The notes under the pieces are model-generated. The model searched no databases. It was not told the origin of the DNA and was given only the letters and a program-made list of their open reading frames with translations. Both the position numbers and the translations under genes were made by a program. Shown piece by piece: positions 27,087 through 38,905 of a stretch of 64,000 nucleotides of DNA (position 1 is its first letter; every line of letters starts with the position of its first letter). Origin of the DNA: JBHIDJ01 sp046760105 (GTDB lineage: Bacteria; Pseudomonadota; Gammaproteobacteria; Acidiferrobacterales; SPGG2); assembly GCA_046760105.1 (NCBI GenBank), contig JBHIDJ010000003.1, positions 1 to 64,000 on the forward strand, given 5' to 3'.

Positions 27087-28358
27087 ATGGCTAAAGCGAA
27101 ACCAAAAAACGTGTTTTATGCTCAGTCTGGAGGTGTGACGGCCGTTATTAACGCGACTGCCTGCGGTGTTATCGAGACTGCACGTAAGCACAAAAACAAA
27201 CTTGGAAAAGTCCTAGCCGGACGCAACGGCATTATCGGCGCCCTCACCGAAGACTTGATCGATACGAGCAAGGAGTCATCATCGGCCATTCGCGGCTTGC
27301 GCTATACGCCCGGCGGGGCGTTTGGGTCAGCGCGCTACAAACTAAAGGGCCTGGACGAGAATAAGGCTGAATATGAGCGGCTGATCGAAGTATTCAAAGC
27401 CCATAACATCGGTTACTTTTTCTACAATGGCGGGGGCGACTCCCAAGACACCTCGCATAAAGTGTCGCGGATCGGCGAAAAACTCGGTTATCCGATGATA
27501 TGCATCGGTATACCTAAGACTGTCGACAACGATCTACCTATTACTGACAACTGTCCGGGTTTCGGATCTGTCGCCAAGTACATCGCCACCTCGATTCGCG
27601 AGGCCGGATTCGATGTAGCCAGCATGGCCAAAACGTCGACCAAGGTCTTCGTGCTTGAAGCAATGGGACGTCATGCAGGTTGGATCGCTGCCGCCGGCGG
27701 GCTGGCGGCGGAAAAAGCCGGTGACGCGCCACATATGATTTTGTTCCCGGAGATAGTCTTTGACGAAGAGAAATTTCTCGCGAAGGTCGACAGCACCGTC
27801 AACAAATACGGTTACTGCGCCATCGTCGTCTCCGAGGGAATTAAGAACAAAGACGGCAAGTTCGTGGCCGAGGCTGGCACGCGGGACGCCTTTGGTCATG
27901 CCCAGCTCGGTGGCGTGGCACCCGCTGTCGCGCAACTGGTGAAGGACAGACTTGGGTATAAATACCACTGGGCGGTCGCCGACTACCTCCAGCGGTCTGC
28001 CCGTCATATCGCCTCCAAAACCGATGTCGAACAGGCTTATGCGCTCGGCAAGGCGGCAGTAAAGCTCGCCCTGAAGGGCCACAATGCGGTAATGCCGACT
28101 ATTGTGCGTACTTCGAACAAACCCTATAAGTGGAAGATCGGGGTGGCGAAGCTCGCCAATGTAGCCAATGTCGAAAAGAAGATGCCGCCGGACTTCATAA
28201 CAAAGGATGGTTTTGGCATTACGCGCAAGTGCCGTAACTACTTGGAACCGCTTATTAATGGCGAGGATTACCCGAAGTTCAAGAACGGCCTCCCGCAATA
28301 CGTAATGCTAAAGAACGTGCCCGTAAAAAAGAAACTCAAAACACGTTTCACCGTTTAA
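27087..28358 (+). CDS. pfp: Pyrophosphate-dependent 6-phosphofructokinase
   Basis: Interconverts fructose-6-phosphate and fructose-1,6-bisphosphate using PPi instead of ATP, reversibly. From the ATG at 27087 it has 423 residues. Motifs: FYAQSGGVTAVINATACGV, FFYNGGGDSQDT with Asp where ATP enzymes have Gly, IPKTVDNDLPITDNCPGFGS (the K-T-V-D-N-D core) and EAMGRHAGWIAAAGGL. The sequence is of the Methylococcus capsulatus PPi-PFK type. A proton-pumping pyrophosphatase gene follows in the same direction; this pairing is known from methanotrophs. A TTG start 15 bases earlier is less likely. Confidence 0.94.
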   Translation: MAKAKPKNVFYAQSGGVTAVINATACGVIETARKHKNKLGKVLAGRNGIIGALTEDLIDTSKESSSAIRGLRYTPGGAFGSARYKLKGLDENKAEYERLIEVFKAHNIGYFFYNGGGDSQDTSHKVSRIGEKLGYPMICIGIPKTVDNDLPITDNCPGFGSVAKYIATSIREAGFDVASMAKTSTKVFVLEAMGRHAGWIAAAGGLAAEKAGDAPHMILFPEIVFDEEKFLAKVDSTVNKYGYCAIVVSEGIKNKDGKFVAEAGTRDAFGHAQLGGVAPAVAQLVKDRLGYKYHWAVADYLQRSARHIASKTDVEQAYALGKAAVKLALKGHNAVMPTIVRTSNKPYKWKIGVAKLANVANVEKKMPPDFITKDGFGITRKCRNYLEPLINGEDYPKFKNGLPQYVMLKNVPVKKKLKTRFTV

Positions 28359-28516
28359 AAACAAATGTGAAATAACGTTCCTCATCACAAGCTGCTTTAG
28401 CTAACCTTTGGCAGGGCACGGGAATAACGTCGGGAACGATGATAAACACGGCTGGAACCCGCCTTGAGAAACGGTCCGATTCAGAAATATAGCTAACGAT
28501 AGGGGAGAAAAGCTCT

Positions 28517-30550
<2,034 letters not shown>

Positions 30551-30604
30551 CCGCCGAGACAAGCTAGAAAAACAAAGAGGGCTTTTCGTTTTTCGTGCAG
30601 TGCT

Positions 30605-30922
30605 TCAATTAATCGATCGACGAGCGATATATCGCCCGTCGCGGAATTCGTCGAATACTTGATCCACGAGCGGGTGGTTGATCGATCCACCCGCCTTATC
30701 GGGCTCGAGGTTGCGCTCAGCAACGTAGGTCTCGTGTTCGGCATTGTCAACGAGAACGCGATACCAGGGCTTATCCTTCGGCGGTCGGCTCCGCGCCATC
30801 TGCTCATACCACTCCTCCGTGCCTTGGAACGTGGGGTCGACATCCGCGATCACACCTCGATAATCAAACAACTTGTGATGCACAAGCTGTCCGACATGAA
30901 ACTTTGCTTCGGAATCGCGCAT
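30605..30922 (-). CDS. hspQ: Heat shock protein HspQ
   Basis: Small protein that enhances Lon-type proteolysis and binds hemimethylated DNA in E. coli. It has 105 residues with KFHVGQLVHHKLFDYRGVI, DVDPTFQGTEEWYEQMARSR, KPWYRVLVDNAEHETYVAE and NLEPDKAGGSINHP, all family-typical. Convergent with hppA. The truncated bioB reading frame ends only 11 bases before its start, so it may have come under the old bioB promoter through the deletion. Confidence 0.94.
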   Translation of the reverse strand: MRDSEAKFHVGQLVHHKLFDYRGVIADVDPTFQGTEEWYEQMARSRPPKDKPWYRVLVDNAEHETYVAERNLEPDKAGGSINHPLVDQVFDEFRDGRYIARRSIN

Positions 30923-30933
30923 CAGATGTTCGT

Positions 30934-31056
30934 TTAATTCTTCAGCACCGAGGCATTGGCATCGAGGTGTCGACGATGCGCCGTCTGTGCTCGATAGATC
31001 AAGTCATTGAACGGTAATTCGAACAGCGCCTCGATCTCCGTAATACCCGTCTTCAT
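30934..31056 (-). pseudogene. bioB: bioB remnant: first 35 or so codons of biotin synthase
   Basis: ATG at 31056, preceded by a good GGAGGG. The 40-codon frame reads [20 protein letters not shown] then [11 protein letters not shown], unmistakably the start of BioB, and then stops after ASVLKN. In intact enzymes the next residues are [20 protein letters not shown] with the Fe-S cysteines; these and about 280 further residues are missing. The promoter and BirA-type operator upstream are still recognisable. A third biotin locus lesion, 24 kb from the bioFHCD remnant. Confidence 0.88.
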
Positions 31057-31084
31057 AAACCCTCCACGACAAAAGGTGTACGCC

Positions 31085-31139
31085 AAACTAGGCGAACGCT
31101 GCTTGGTTGTCAACAACCTTTCCTCCGAACGGTTGACGG
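31085..31139 (-). promoter_or_regulatory. Relic bioB promoter with BirA-type operator
   Basis: TTGTCAACA at 31107-31115, 15 bases, then GGTTGACGG at 31131-31139. This matches the BirA operator pattern TTGTAAACC-N(14-16)-GGTTTACAA in core bases and spacing. On the minus strand one arm holds a perfect -35 TTGACA (31113-31108); 17 bases on is TAGTTT (31090-31085) as -10, placed about 25 bases before the bioB ATG. BirA binding would cover the -35. Confidence 0.72.
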
Positions 31140-31347
31140 TTTACGCATACCGATTCTCCGATAAGTCGGGCTTGAACTATCGCGGTGCATGACATCAACT
31201 CTGGCCAGCCCTGGTACAATGTTCGGTGATCAATTTTAGTCAGATTTGAGATAGTGCACACGACTTGCCGGGCTCGGCGATACGCCAACCTTATACAAAC
31301 AAAACTTCGCATCAAAAACTATTGACACCAAACCTTTGGCAACAGAA

Positions 31348-32436
31348 ATGAAAGGGCCACAGAGTGAACGATATCGAACCCAGGTCGCCATCTGGCTGCT
31401 TATATGTTGCGCGTTTGTCCTCGCCATGGTGGTGCTGGGCGGCGTCACGCGTCTGACTCGATCTGGTCTTTCTATGGTGGATTGGGATCCGATCATGGGC
31501 GTGGTGCCGCCTCTAAATCAGGCACAATGGGAACAGGTATTTAGCAGATATCAGCAATTTCCAGAGTACCAGCAGATCAATCGTAACATAAGCTTGACCG
31601 AATTTAAGTTCATCTTCTGGATGGAATACGCTCACAGACTATTGGGCCGTGTGATTGCGCTCGTGTTTCTTCTACCGTTTCTCTATTTCCTAACTCGGCG
31701 TCGTATAGACCGTCCGTTGATACCGAAATTGATAGGCATGTTTGCACTCGGTGGTCTACAGGGCTTGCTCGGATGGTTTATGGTTAAAAGCGGCTTGTTC
31801 GACGAGCCACACGTCAGCCCTTACCGCTTGACAGCGCATCTTGTTCTGGCTGTGATCATATACGGTTATATCCTCTGGGTCGCGTTGGGACTGTTGTTTC
31901 CCAAGGCGGAACACAGCGCATTGGCGTTCAAACCTATAAGGCGGTTCGGCCTTGCTGTTACCGGTATCATCGGCCTGACGATCCTTTCCGGCGGGTTCGT
32001 CGCCGGTACGAAAGCCGGTTTCGCCTTTAACACCTTCCCGCTGATGAACGGCCGACTCGTCCCGCAAGGGATGCTAGGGCTTAACCCGCTGTGGCGCAAC
32101 TTCTTCGAAAACATCGCCACCGTACAGTTCGACCACCGGCTGATTGCCTACCTCTTATGTATCACGATTGCGGGGTTCTGGTACAAGGCGACCGCTGCTG
32201 ACTTGCAGGGACGTGCCCACGCCGCTTCGCATGCCTTACTCGCGGTGCTAGCCATCCAGGTGGGGCTTGGGATTACAACTTTATTACTGATCGTACCAAT
32301 GCCGCTGGCCGCCGCCCATCAAGGAGGCGCGCTGCTACTGCTTACCGTTGCAATCTTTATAAACCACGAGCTGCGTCGCGGACCAACTCCACTGCCACGA
32401 CGTGCAGCTACGACCAGTCTAGGCTCAGTGGGATAA
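31348..32436 (+). CDS. ctaA: Heme A synthase (COX15/CtaA family)
   Basis: Oxidises the C8 methyl of heme O to give heme A for the aa3 oxidase encoded at the left of the window; inner membrane, eight helices. About 362 residues from the ATG at 31348 (a TTG at 31336 is also possible). Conserved: VLGGVTRLTRSGLSMVDW, EFKFIFWMEYAHRLLGR, HLVLAVIIY, VAGTKAGFAFNTFPLMNG, FDHRLIAYLL and the C-terminal AAAHQGGALLLL. Family members with these His residues bind two hemes. Its 3' end overlaps the convergent moeA by 29 bases. Confidence 0.94.
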   Translation: MKGPQSERYRTQVAIWLLICCAFVLAMVVLGGVTRLTRSGLSMVDWDPIMGVVPPLNQAQWEQVFSRYQQFPEYQQINRNISLTEFKFIFWMEYAHRLLGRVIALVFLLPFLYFLTRRRIDRPLIPKLIGMFALGGLQGLLGWFMVKSGLFDEPHVSPYRLTAHLVLAVIIYGYILWVALGLLFPKAEHSALAFKPIRRFGLAVTGIIGLTILSGGFVAGTKAGFAFNTFPLMNGRLVPQGMLGLNPLWRNFFENIATVQFDHRLIAYLLCITIAGFWYKATAADLQGRAHAASHALLAVLAIQVGLGITTLLLIVPMPLAAAHQGGALLLLTVAIFINHELRRGPTPLPRRAATTSLGSVG

Positions 32437-33610
32437 CGACGATCCGATCACCTTGACCGAAGCCCGCGCTGCCAGCATCCACTTTGATAAAGCCGTTGGT
32501 TTCGCGAAGCGCTCCCATCATATGTGATCCTTGACCAGCTAGCGCACGGGCGAACAAGCGGCCATGCTCTGTAAAAAGGCTGGCTCGTAAGAACTCGGTG
32601 CGCCCGGGGGCACGATCAGAACCGTTGGCGGCGATCGCTTCAAGCTCCACCCAGACAGGCACGGCATGATGCCATGCTATGAGGGCGGGTTCGACAAAGA
32701 GCTTGAACGTCACCAGACTCGAGACCGGATTGCCGGGAAGCGCGAAGAAATGTGTCCGGCTGCCCATGCGTCCGAACGCGATTGGTTTACCAGGCTTAAT
32801 ATTGACTTTCCAGAAATTGATTTCACCAATCTGCGAGAACACCTGCTTCACCAAATCATGATCGCCGACAGAGGCGCCCCCGCTGGTAATCACAAAATCA
32901 TAGTCGGCACTGTCCTTGAGCACGCGCTTAAGTACCTGCGGATCATCCTCAACGATACCGCCGTCGTCAGCGACGACGCCGAGCTCCTGCAATTGCAGCA
33001 AAGTTGCCAGACGATTGGACTCATAAACCTGACCGGGCTTGAGTGGTGTACCCGGTGTGACCAACTCATCACCGGTGGCGATGACAAGCGCCCGCGGTCG
33101 CTGAAATGTGCTGATCTCAGCAACGCCAGCGGTCGATATTAACGCTAGGTCATAAGCCGACAGGCGCCGACCCGCACGGTAAAGCATGTCGCCTGCGTGA
33201 AAATCTTCGCCGCGGTAGCGGATATTTTGGCCCGACTCCACGTCGGTGGGAAAAACTGCCTTCGGCCCCACTAGTTTAACCTCTTCTTGGATGACCACTG
33301 CGTTCGCCCCGGTCGGTACCGGCGCGCCGGTAAATATGCGCGTCGTGCTATGCGGCACCAGCGGCTGCGGACAATCGCCGCAGCGCGACTCACCAACTAC
33401 GGATAACGTCAAGTCGTGGGCGTGCAGATCAGCAGCGTCCACGGCGTAACCGTCCATCGCCGAGTTATCAAACACCGGGTGATCCAGCCGCGCACATACG
33501 TCTTCGGCGAGGAAACGCCCATGTGCAAGATTAAGGGACAACATCTCGGTTTCAGTCGCTGCACCGACGTCAGCGATGATCGCGGCACGAGCCTGCTCTA
33601 GGGTCATCAT
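32408..33610 (-). CDS. moeA: Molybdopterin molybdenumtransferase MoeA
   Basis: Inserts molybdenum into adenylated molybdopterin. It has 400 residues with domains in the usual order: N-terminal RFLAEDVCARLDHPVFDNSA followed by MDGYAVD, IFTGAPVPTGANAVVIQEE, the MoaB-like core TGDELVTPGTPLKPGQVYES and ITSGGASVGDHD, and KPIAFG, FALPGNPVSSLVTF. Two adjacent ATG codons at the start. It is a lone gene, so molybdoenzymes must be encoded elsewhere. Tail-to-tail overlap with ctaA. Confidence 0.96.
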   Translation of the reverse strand: MMTLEQARAAIIADVGAATETEMLSLNLAHGRFLAEDVCARLDHPVFDNSAMDGYAVDAADLHAHDLTLSVVGESRCGDCPQPLVPHSTTRIFTGAPVPTGANAVVIQEEVKLVGPKAVFPTDVESGQNIRYRGEDFHAGDMLYRAGRRLSAYDLALISTAGVAEISTFQRPRALVIATGDELVTPGTPLKPGQVYESNRLATLLQLQELGVVADDGGIVEDDPQVLKRVLKDSADYDFVITSGGASVGDHDLVKQVFSQIGEINFWKVNIKPGKPIAFGRMGSRTHFFALPGNPVSSLVTFKLFVEPALIAWHHAVPVWVELEAIAANGSDRAPGRTEFLRASLFTEHGRLFARALAGQGSHMMGALRETNGFIKVDAGSAGFGQGDRIVVIPLSLDWS

Positions 33611-34051
33611 GTCAGAGTGATTTAGCTACTGAGGGGAGCACAAATTAGTCTCCAGTATCGACCTGGGAAGACTCTGGAACAAACGCAGAGAACGCAGAGG
33701 CGCAGAGGTCGCAAAGGGTTTAGTTGCCTGATCTTCTCTGCGTCTTTGCGCCTCCGCGGCCTCTGCGTCGTATACCAGTATCCACAATAGACTGTAAAGG
33801 CCCTGCGTAGCCAAGTGCAAAGAATTATCTGCTCGCGGCAATATCCTTAGTTATCCGCACTAGGCGGGTTACAAGTGTCGATCACATATGGTACCAGGGA
33901 GATATGCTTCGCGGCAGCGAGATCCACGGTAAGCGTTGCATGTTAGCGTTCAGGCGACGGTCGCCCTCGCAAACGCGACGGGGGCGGCGACACTTAAACA
34001 GTGACCGACAACTGTTGCCTCAAACTAGCGGGGCAACACCCACTCAGTTTT
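33611..34051. other. Gene-free region containing an inverted GCAGAG repeat
   Basis: About 440 bases with no credible gene. The left part holds an inverted repeat of ACGCAGAG/GCGCAGAGG words (listed separately). The right part has a small GC-rich hairpin-like stretch (GGCGACGGTCGCCC near 33953) and a C/G-rich run, possibly ending adenine deaminase transcription. No tRNA or small ORF with a ribosome site was seen. Confidence 0.45.
33683..33770. repeat. Imperfect inverted repeat of GCAGAG words
   Basis: Left arm ACGCAGAGAACGCAGAGG then CGCAGAGGTCGCAAAGG; right arm TCTCTGCGTCTTTGCGCC then TCCGCGGCCTCTGCGT. The arms pair imperfectly over about 34 bases around a 20-base centre. The tandem GCAGAG/GCAAAG wording is that of interspersed bacterial repeats sold as hypothetical ORFs in many genomes. 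Confidence 0.65.
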
Positions 34052-35212
<1,161 letters not shown>

Positions 35213-35251
35213 TTAGAATGGACGTCGGACGCGCGATACGCTTGACATTTG

Positions 35252-36418
35252 TTACTGGCCCACGCGCAAAAATTTCATCACTTCCTCTTTGCGTTGCATG
35301 GTATCTGCATAGCCCAGTGCAATCAATTTTCGGCAATACGCCTTTTCGAACAGCAGGTAGCTTACGAGGCTGGTTCCGCTTTGATGTTGCACGCCGATCC
35401 CCCGCAGAAGGAATCGCATTGGACGAGGTAGATAGCGTTCGTAGCGTTCTGCGATCTCGCCGAGATCTTCACTTGGCGAGATCACCAATACCTCCACTTC
35501 ACGCAGCGTAACGGCCCCTTCTTCCACTCGCTCCGCAGGAATCAGGCTTATGGTTCTGTTTATGCGTTGCAGGCGCTCGATATCTGCATCCAAACTTTCC
35601 AGAAAAATACTATTGAGCACGTGACCCGCAACCTCTGCAAGCGACGGATAGGATATTTGCTCCTCACTGCTTACACTCCCATCGTCCGTTTGGCGTACAC
35701 CGATCACCAGCACCCGATCAGCGCCCAGATGCAGCGCGGGACTAATGGGTGCTATTTGTCCCATTGAGCCGTCACCGAAATACTCGCGATCGAGCTTTAC
35801 AGCAGGAAGAATAAAGGGTATCGCAGACGACGCCATCAAGTGATCAATGGTGATCTTGGCCGGCCTGCCTACGCGGCGTGCGCGTTGCCAGGGTGTCAGC
35901 GATTGCACGCCCTGGTAGAAACTTACCGACTGGCCGGAAGTGTACCCGGAAGCGGTGATGCTCAAGGCTTGTAACAACCCGTCATCGATCGCGTCCTGTA
36001 TCTTTTCGCAGGGCACGGAGCGTACGAGTAACTGCCGCAGCGGCGTGCAATCCAGTAACGAAGTGGGATTATATTTGCCGAGACCGCCTAAAAGCATAGC
36101 CGTGAACCAATGCGCGCCGCTCTTCAATATCCCCCAGGTATCAGCTCGGAACACGTAGTGCACCCGAAAGAGCTTCCACACAAGGCTCAATCGTTTTACC
36201 CCTTCGCGGAAACGGGCTGAATAGATTGCGAGTGCTGCCGCGTTGATCGCGCCGGCCGATGTCCCGCAAATAATCGAAAAAGGGTTGCTCGCATCTCGCG
36301 GCAGCATTTGACTAATTGCCTTGAGCACGCCGACCTGATAGGCCGCGCGAGCGCCACCACCCCAAAGGATTAATCCGATCTTCGGGTCAGCAGATGCTTG
36401 CGTTTTTTCCCAGTCCAT
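35252..36418 (-). CDS. Patatin-like phospholipase family protein
   Basis: Serine acyl hydrolase of 388 residues. It has the oxyanion motif LILWGGGARAAYQVGVLKAI, the nucleophile elbow ICGTSAGAINA (GxSxG) and the catalytic Asp in YFGDGSMGQIAP, all in the proper order. No signal peptide. The C-terminal 150 residues fit the DUF3336-less bacterial patatins. Substrate unknown; membrane lipid turnover is the usual inference. Single gene. Confidence 0.93.
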   Translation of the reverse strand: MDWEKTQASADPKIGLILWGGGARAAYQVGVLKAISQMLPRDASNPFSIICGTSAGAINAAALAIYSARFREGVKRLSLVWKLFRVHYVFRADTWGILKSGAHWFTAMLLGGLGKYNPTSLLDCTPLRQLLVRSVPCEKIQDAIDDGLLQALSITASGYTSGQSVSFYQGVQSLTPWQRARRVGRPAKITIDHLMASSAIPFILPAVKLDREYFGDGSMGQIAPISPALHLGADRVLVIGVRQTDDGSVSSEEQISYPSLAEVAGHVLNSIFLESLDADIERLQRINRTISLIPAERVEEGAVTLREVEVLVISPSEDLGEIAERYERYLPRPMRFLLRGIGVQHQSGTSLVSYLLFEKAYCRKLIALGYADTMQRKEEVMKFLRVGQ

Positions 36419-36657
36419 CTTCGTGCTCTATTGGTAGGCCTTCCGGGTATTTAAACCGGCCACGGTTAGGCGCTAGATCGAACCTTTTACAAGACCTTTT
36501 TAAGTATAACTAACACCTGTTGTGACGGCTGCCTAGGTGTGTGCGCGCGCCGGACGCAGGCATATCGGCGAGCGACGGATCTAGATGGTTAGAGTCGATA
36601 GCGGTAGGCTATGTGTTTGCGCAGTAATCAGCGTCTACAGCCGATCATGGTTTCACC

Positions 36658-37347
36658 GTGAGGACGCGCTGGGGTTACCATTTGAACAACCGCTACACAG
36701 ATAGAACTCTGGCACTTGCGGGCGTGTTCCAAGCCGCACGGCTAGTACAACAGCTGGCCCGCCATGGCCGTTCAGACAAAGGGGCGCTCGCTGCCAGCAT
36801 CAATAGTGTACTCGAGCTCGATGCGCCGACGACCGAGGATGTCTACGGCGGTGTAGGTGGAGTCGCGCTTGGCCTACAGCTTCTTAGAGATAAGCTTAGT
36901 GGCCGCGCCGACCCTAGCGATGTAGAAATGACTCACTACGTAGTGAGTGTGCTCCAACTAGAACAACGTCTCAAACGCAACACGGCGATGTTGGAAACCA
37001 TTCGCCGGGGCATAGAGTCGGTGCTTGCACAAATGCGATTCTTCGCGAGTGAAACCGCTGACGACGAACAGGTCCACCCGAACCTAGCGGCAAAGCTTTC
37101 GCAGCTCTATAGCATGACACTCAGCACGCTTACGCCACGGATTGTCGTCAGCGGTGAGCGGGCCTACCTGGCTAATCCGGCTATTGCCGACAAGGTGCGG
37201 GCGCTCCTGCTTGCAGGCATCCGCTCCGCCTTCCTCTGGCGCCAGCTTGGTGGCACTCGCTGGCAGTTGCTGTTCAGGCGCAACGCGATTGTGCGCGAGG
37301 CGATAGGGATACTGGAACTACTGCGCACCCAAGAGACAGCGGCCTAA
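36658..37347 (+). CDS. hflD: High-frequency lysogenization protein HflD homologue
   Basis: A 229-residue peripheral membrane helical protein. Family segments: RTLALAGVFQAARLVQQLA, DVYGGVGGVALGLQLL, LERQ-type YVVSVLQLEQRLKRN, and ANPAIADKVRALLLAGIRSA followed by LWRQLGGTRWQLLF. In E. coli it interacts with phage lambda CII; its normal cellular role is unclear. It usually follows mnmA, which is not present here. Start codon uncertain: GTG at 36658, or TTG at 36682 which begins LNNRYTDRTL like family members. Confidence 0.9.
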   Translation: MRTRWGYHLNNRYTDRTLALAGVFQAARLVQQLARHGRSDKGALAASINSVLELDAPTTEDVYGGVGGVALGLQLLRDKLSGRADPSDVEMTHYVVSVLQLEQRLKRNTAMLETIRRGIESVLAQMRFFASETADDEQVHPNLAAKLSQLYSMTLSTLTPRIVVSGERAYLANPAIADKVRALLLAGIRSAFLWRQLGGTRWQLLFRRNAIVREAIGILELLRTQETAA

Positions 37348-37382
37348 ACACTGAGGCACCTTAAGAACGACCCTATAGGCGA

Positions 37383-38828
37383 TCAACCGCTAAGCTTCTT
37401 CTTCAACACTTCATTAACTTGTTTGGGGTTCGCCTTGCCGCGGGTGGCCTTCATAACCTGTCCGACAAAATAACCAAATACTTTTTCTTGACCGCTCCGA
37501 TATTGTTCTACCTGTTTCGGGTTCGCTGTCAGAACTTCCTCAACTGCCTTTTCAATCAGGCCGGCATCCGTAATCTGTTTCAGTCCGCGTTTCTCGATAA
37601 TCGCGTCGGCGTCGCCCTCACCCTTCCACATGGTATCGAATACTTCCTTGGCGATCTTTCCTGAGATCGTATTATCTGCAATGCGATCCGTGAGCCCTGC
37701 GAGCATAGTTGAGGAAACAGCGGAGTCCTCGATCGAGCAGTTTTCTTTGTTTAAGTAACTGGACAACTCGCCCGTTACCCAGTTGGCTATCAGTTGAGGG
37801 TCAGCCGATGACGCCGTCGCTGTCTCCTCGAAGTAGTCAGCCATTTCACGCGTTGCCGTCAGAACCCCTGCATCGTAAGCGTTGACGGCATACTCGTGCA
37901 TAAACCGCTTGCGTTTAGCATCCGGGAGCTCGGGCAATGTCTGTTTTACCTCCTCAATAAATGTCTCGTCCAGCTCAAGCGGCGGTAGATCCGGATCAGG
38001 AAAATAACGGTAATCGTGGGCCTCCTCTTTGCCACGCATTGATCGGGTCTCATCCTTGCCGGGATCGTAGAGCCGCGTTTCCTGCACAACCTCCCCGCCG
38101 CCCTCGAGGACATCGATCTGCCGCTCGATCTCGTATTCGATTCCCTTCTCTATGAACTTGAACGAGTTGATGTTTTTCAACTCGGTGCGGATGCCAAATT
38201 CCTTCTGGCCCTTGCGACGTACCGAGACATTGGCGTCACAACGGAACGAACCCTCTTGCATATTGCCGTCGCAGATCTCCAAATACCGGACCAGTTCGTG
38301 GAGTCTCTTCAGATAAGCGACGGCCTCTTGGGCAGAACGCATGTCGGGCTCCGAAACGATCTCCAGCAGCGGCGTGCCCGCACGGTTGAGATCGATCCCG
38401 CTCAGGCCCTGGAAGTCTTCGTGCAGGGATTTACCCGCGTCTTCTTCTAGGTGAGCGCGGGTAATGCGGATAGCCTTTGTCGAGCCATCGACTTCGATGT
38501 CGATGTGGCCGTGCTGCACGATGGGCAACTCGTACTGGCTGATCTGATAACCCTTCGGCAGATCGGGGTAAAAGTAGTTCTTGCGGGCAAATACCGAATG
38601 GCGATTAATCTTCGCCCCGATGGCAAGACCAAACTTTATCGCCATTCGGGTGGTCTCCTTATTCATCACGGGAAGCACACCGGGCAGCGCTATATCGACG
38701 GCGCACGCCTGCGTGTTCGGCTCGGTACCGTACTTGGTCGACGCGCCAGAGAAAATCTTGCTCTGCGTCAACAATTGAGTGTGGACCTCAAGTCCAATAA
38801 CCGGTTCCCAGTCCGTGTCTCTTAACAT
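37383..38828 (-). CDS. gatB: Aspartyl/glutamyl-tRNA amidotransferase subunit B
   Basis: Part of the GatCAB amidotransferase that makes Gln-tRNA(Gln) and/or Asn-tRNA(Asn) from misacylated precursors. From the ATG at 38828 it has 481 residues: [52 protein letters not shown], the C-terminal YqeY-like helical tail ending [15 protein letters not shown]. Last gene of gatC-gatA-gatB. Its presence indicates that the organism lacks GlnRS, AsnRS or both for at least one pathway. Confidence 0.97.
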   Translation of the reverse strand: MLRDTDWEPVIGLEVHTQLLTQSKIFSGASTKYGTEPNTQACAVDIALPGVLPVMNKETTRMAIKFGLAIGAKINRHSVFARKNYFYPDLPKGYQISQYELPIVQHGHIDIEVDGSTKAIRITRAHLEEDAGKSLHEDFQGLSGIDLNRAGTPLLEIVSEPDMRSAQEAVAYLKRLHELVRYLEICDGNMQEGSFRCDANVSVRRKGQKEFGIRTELKNINSFKFIEKGIEYEIERQIDVLEGGGEVVQETRLYDPGKDETRSMRGKEEAHDYRYFPDPDLPPLELDETFIEEVKQTLPELPDAKRKRFMHEYAVNAYDAGVLTATREMADYFEETATASSADPQLIANWVTGELSSYLNKENCSIEDSAVSSTMLAGLTDRIADNTISGKIAKEVFDTMWKGEGDADAIIEKRGLKQITDAGLIEKAVEEVLTANPKQVEQYRSGQEKVFGYFVGQVMKATRGKANPKQVNEVLKKKLSG

Positions 38829-38905
38829 ACGAGTTCCAAGTCTCAAGTACCAGGTAGCAAGGATTTTAGCAGCGTCCAGCTGCTTCGATCTTCACTTGCT
38901 ACTTG
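38829..38905. repeat. Short tag repeat between gatA and gatB
   Basis: The 77-base spacer contains CAAGTCTCAAGTACCAGGTAGCAAGG and ends in ACTTGCTACTTGCTACTC, whose complement matches the text after the comF stop at 7508-7530. An insertion of a dispersed tag between two genes that are normally tightly spaced. Confidence 0.5.

Noticed and set aside
33626..33841. A 71-codon frame across the GCAGAG inverted repeat
   Set aside because: Its sequence is the repeat itself, has no ribosome site and no protein character.
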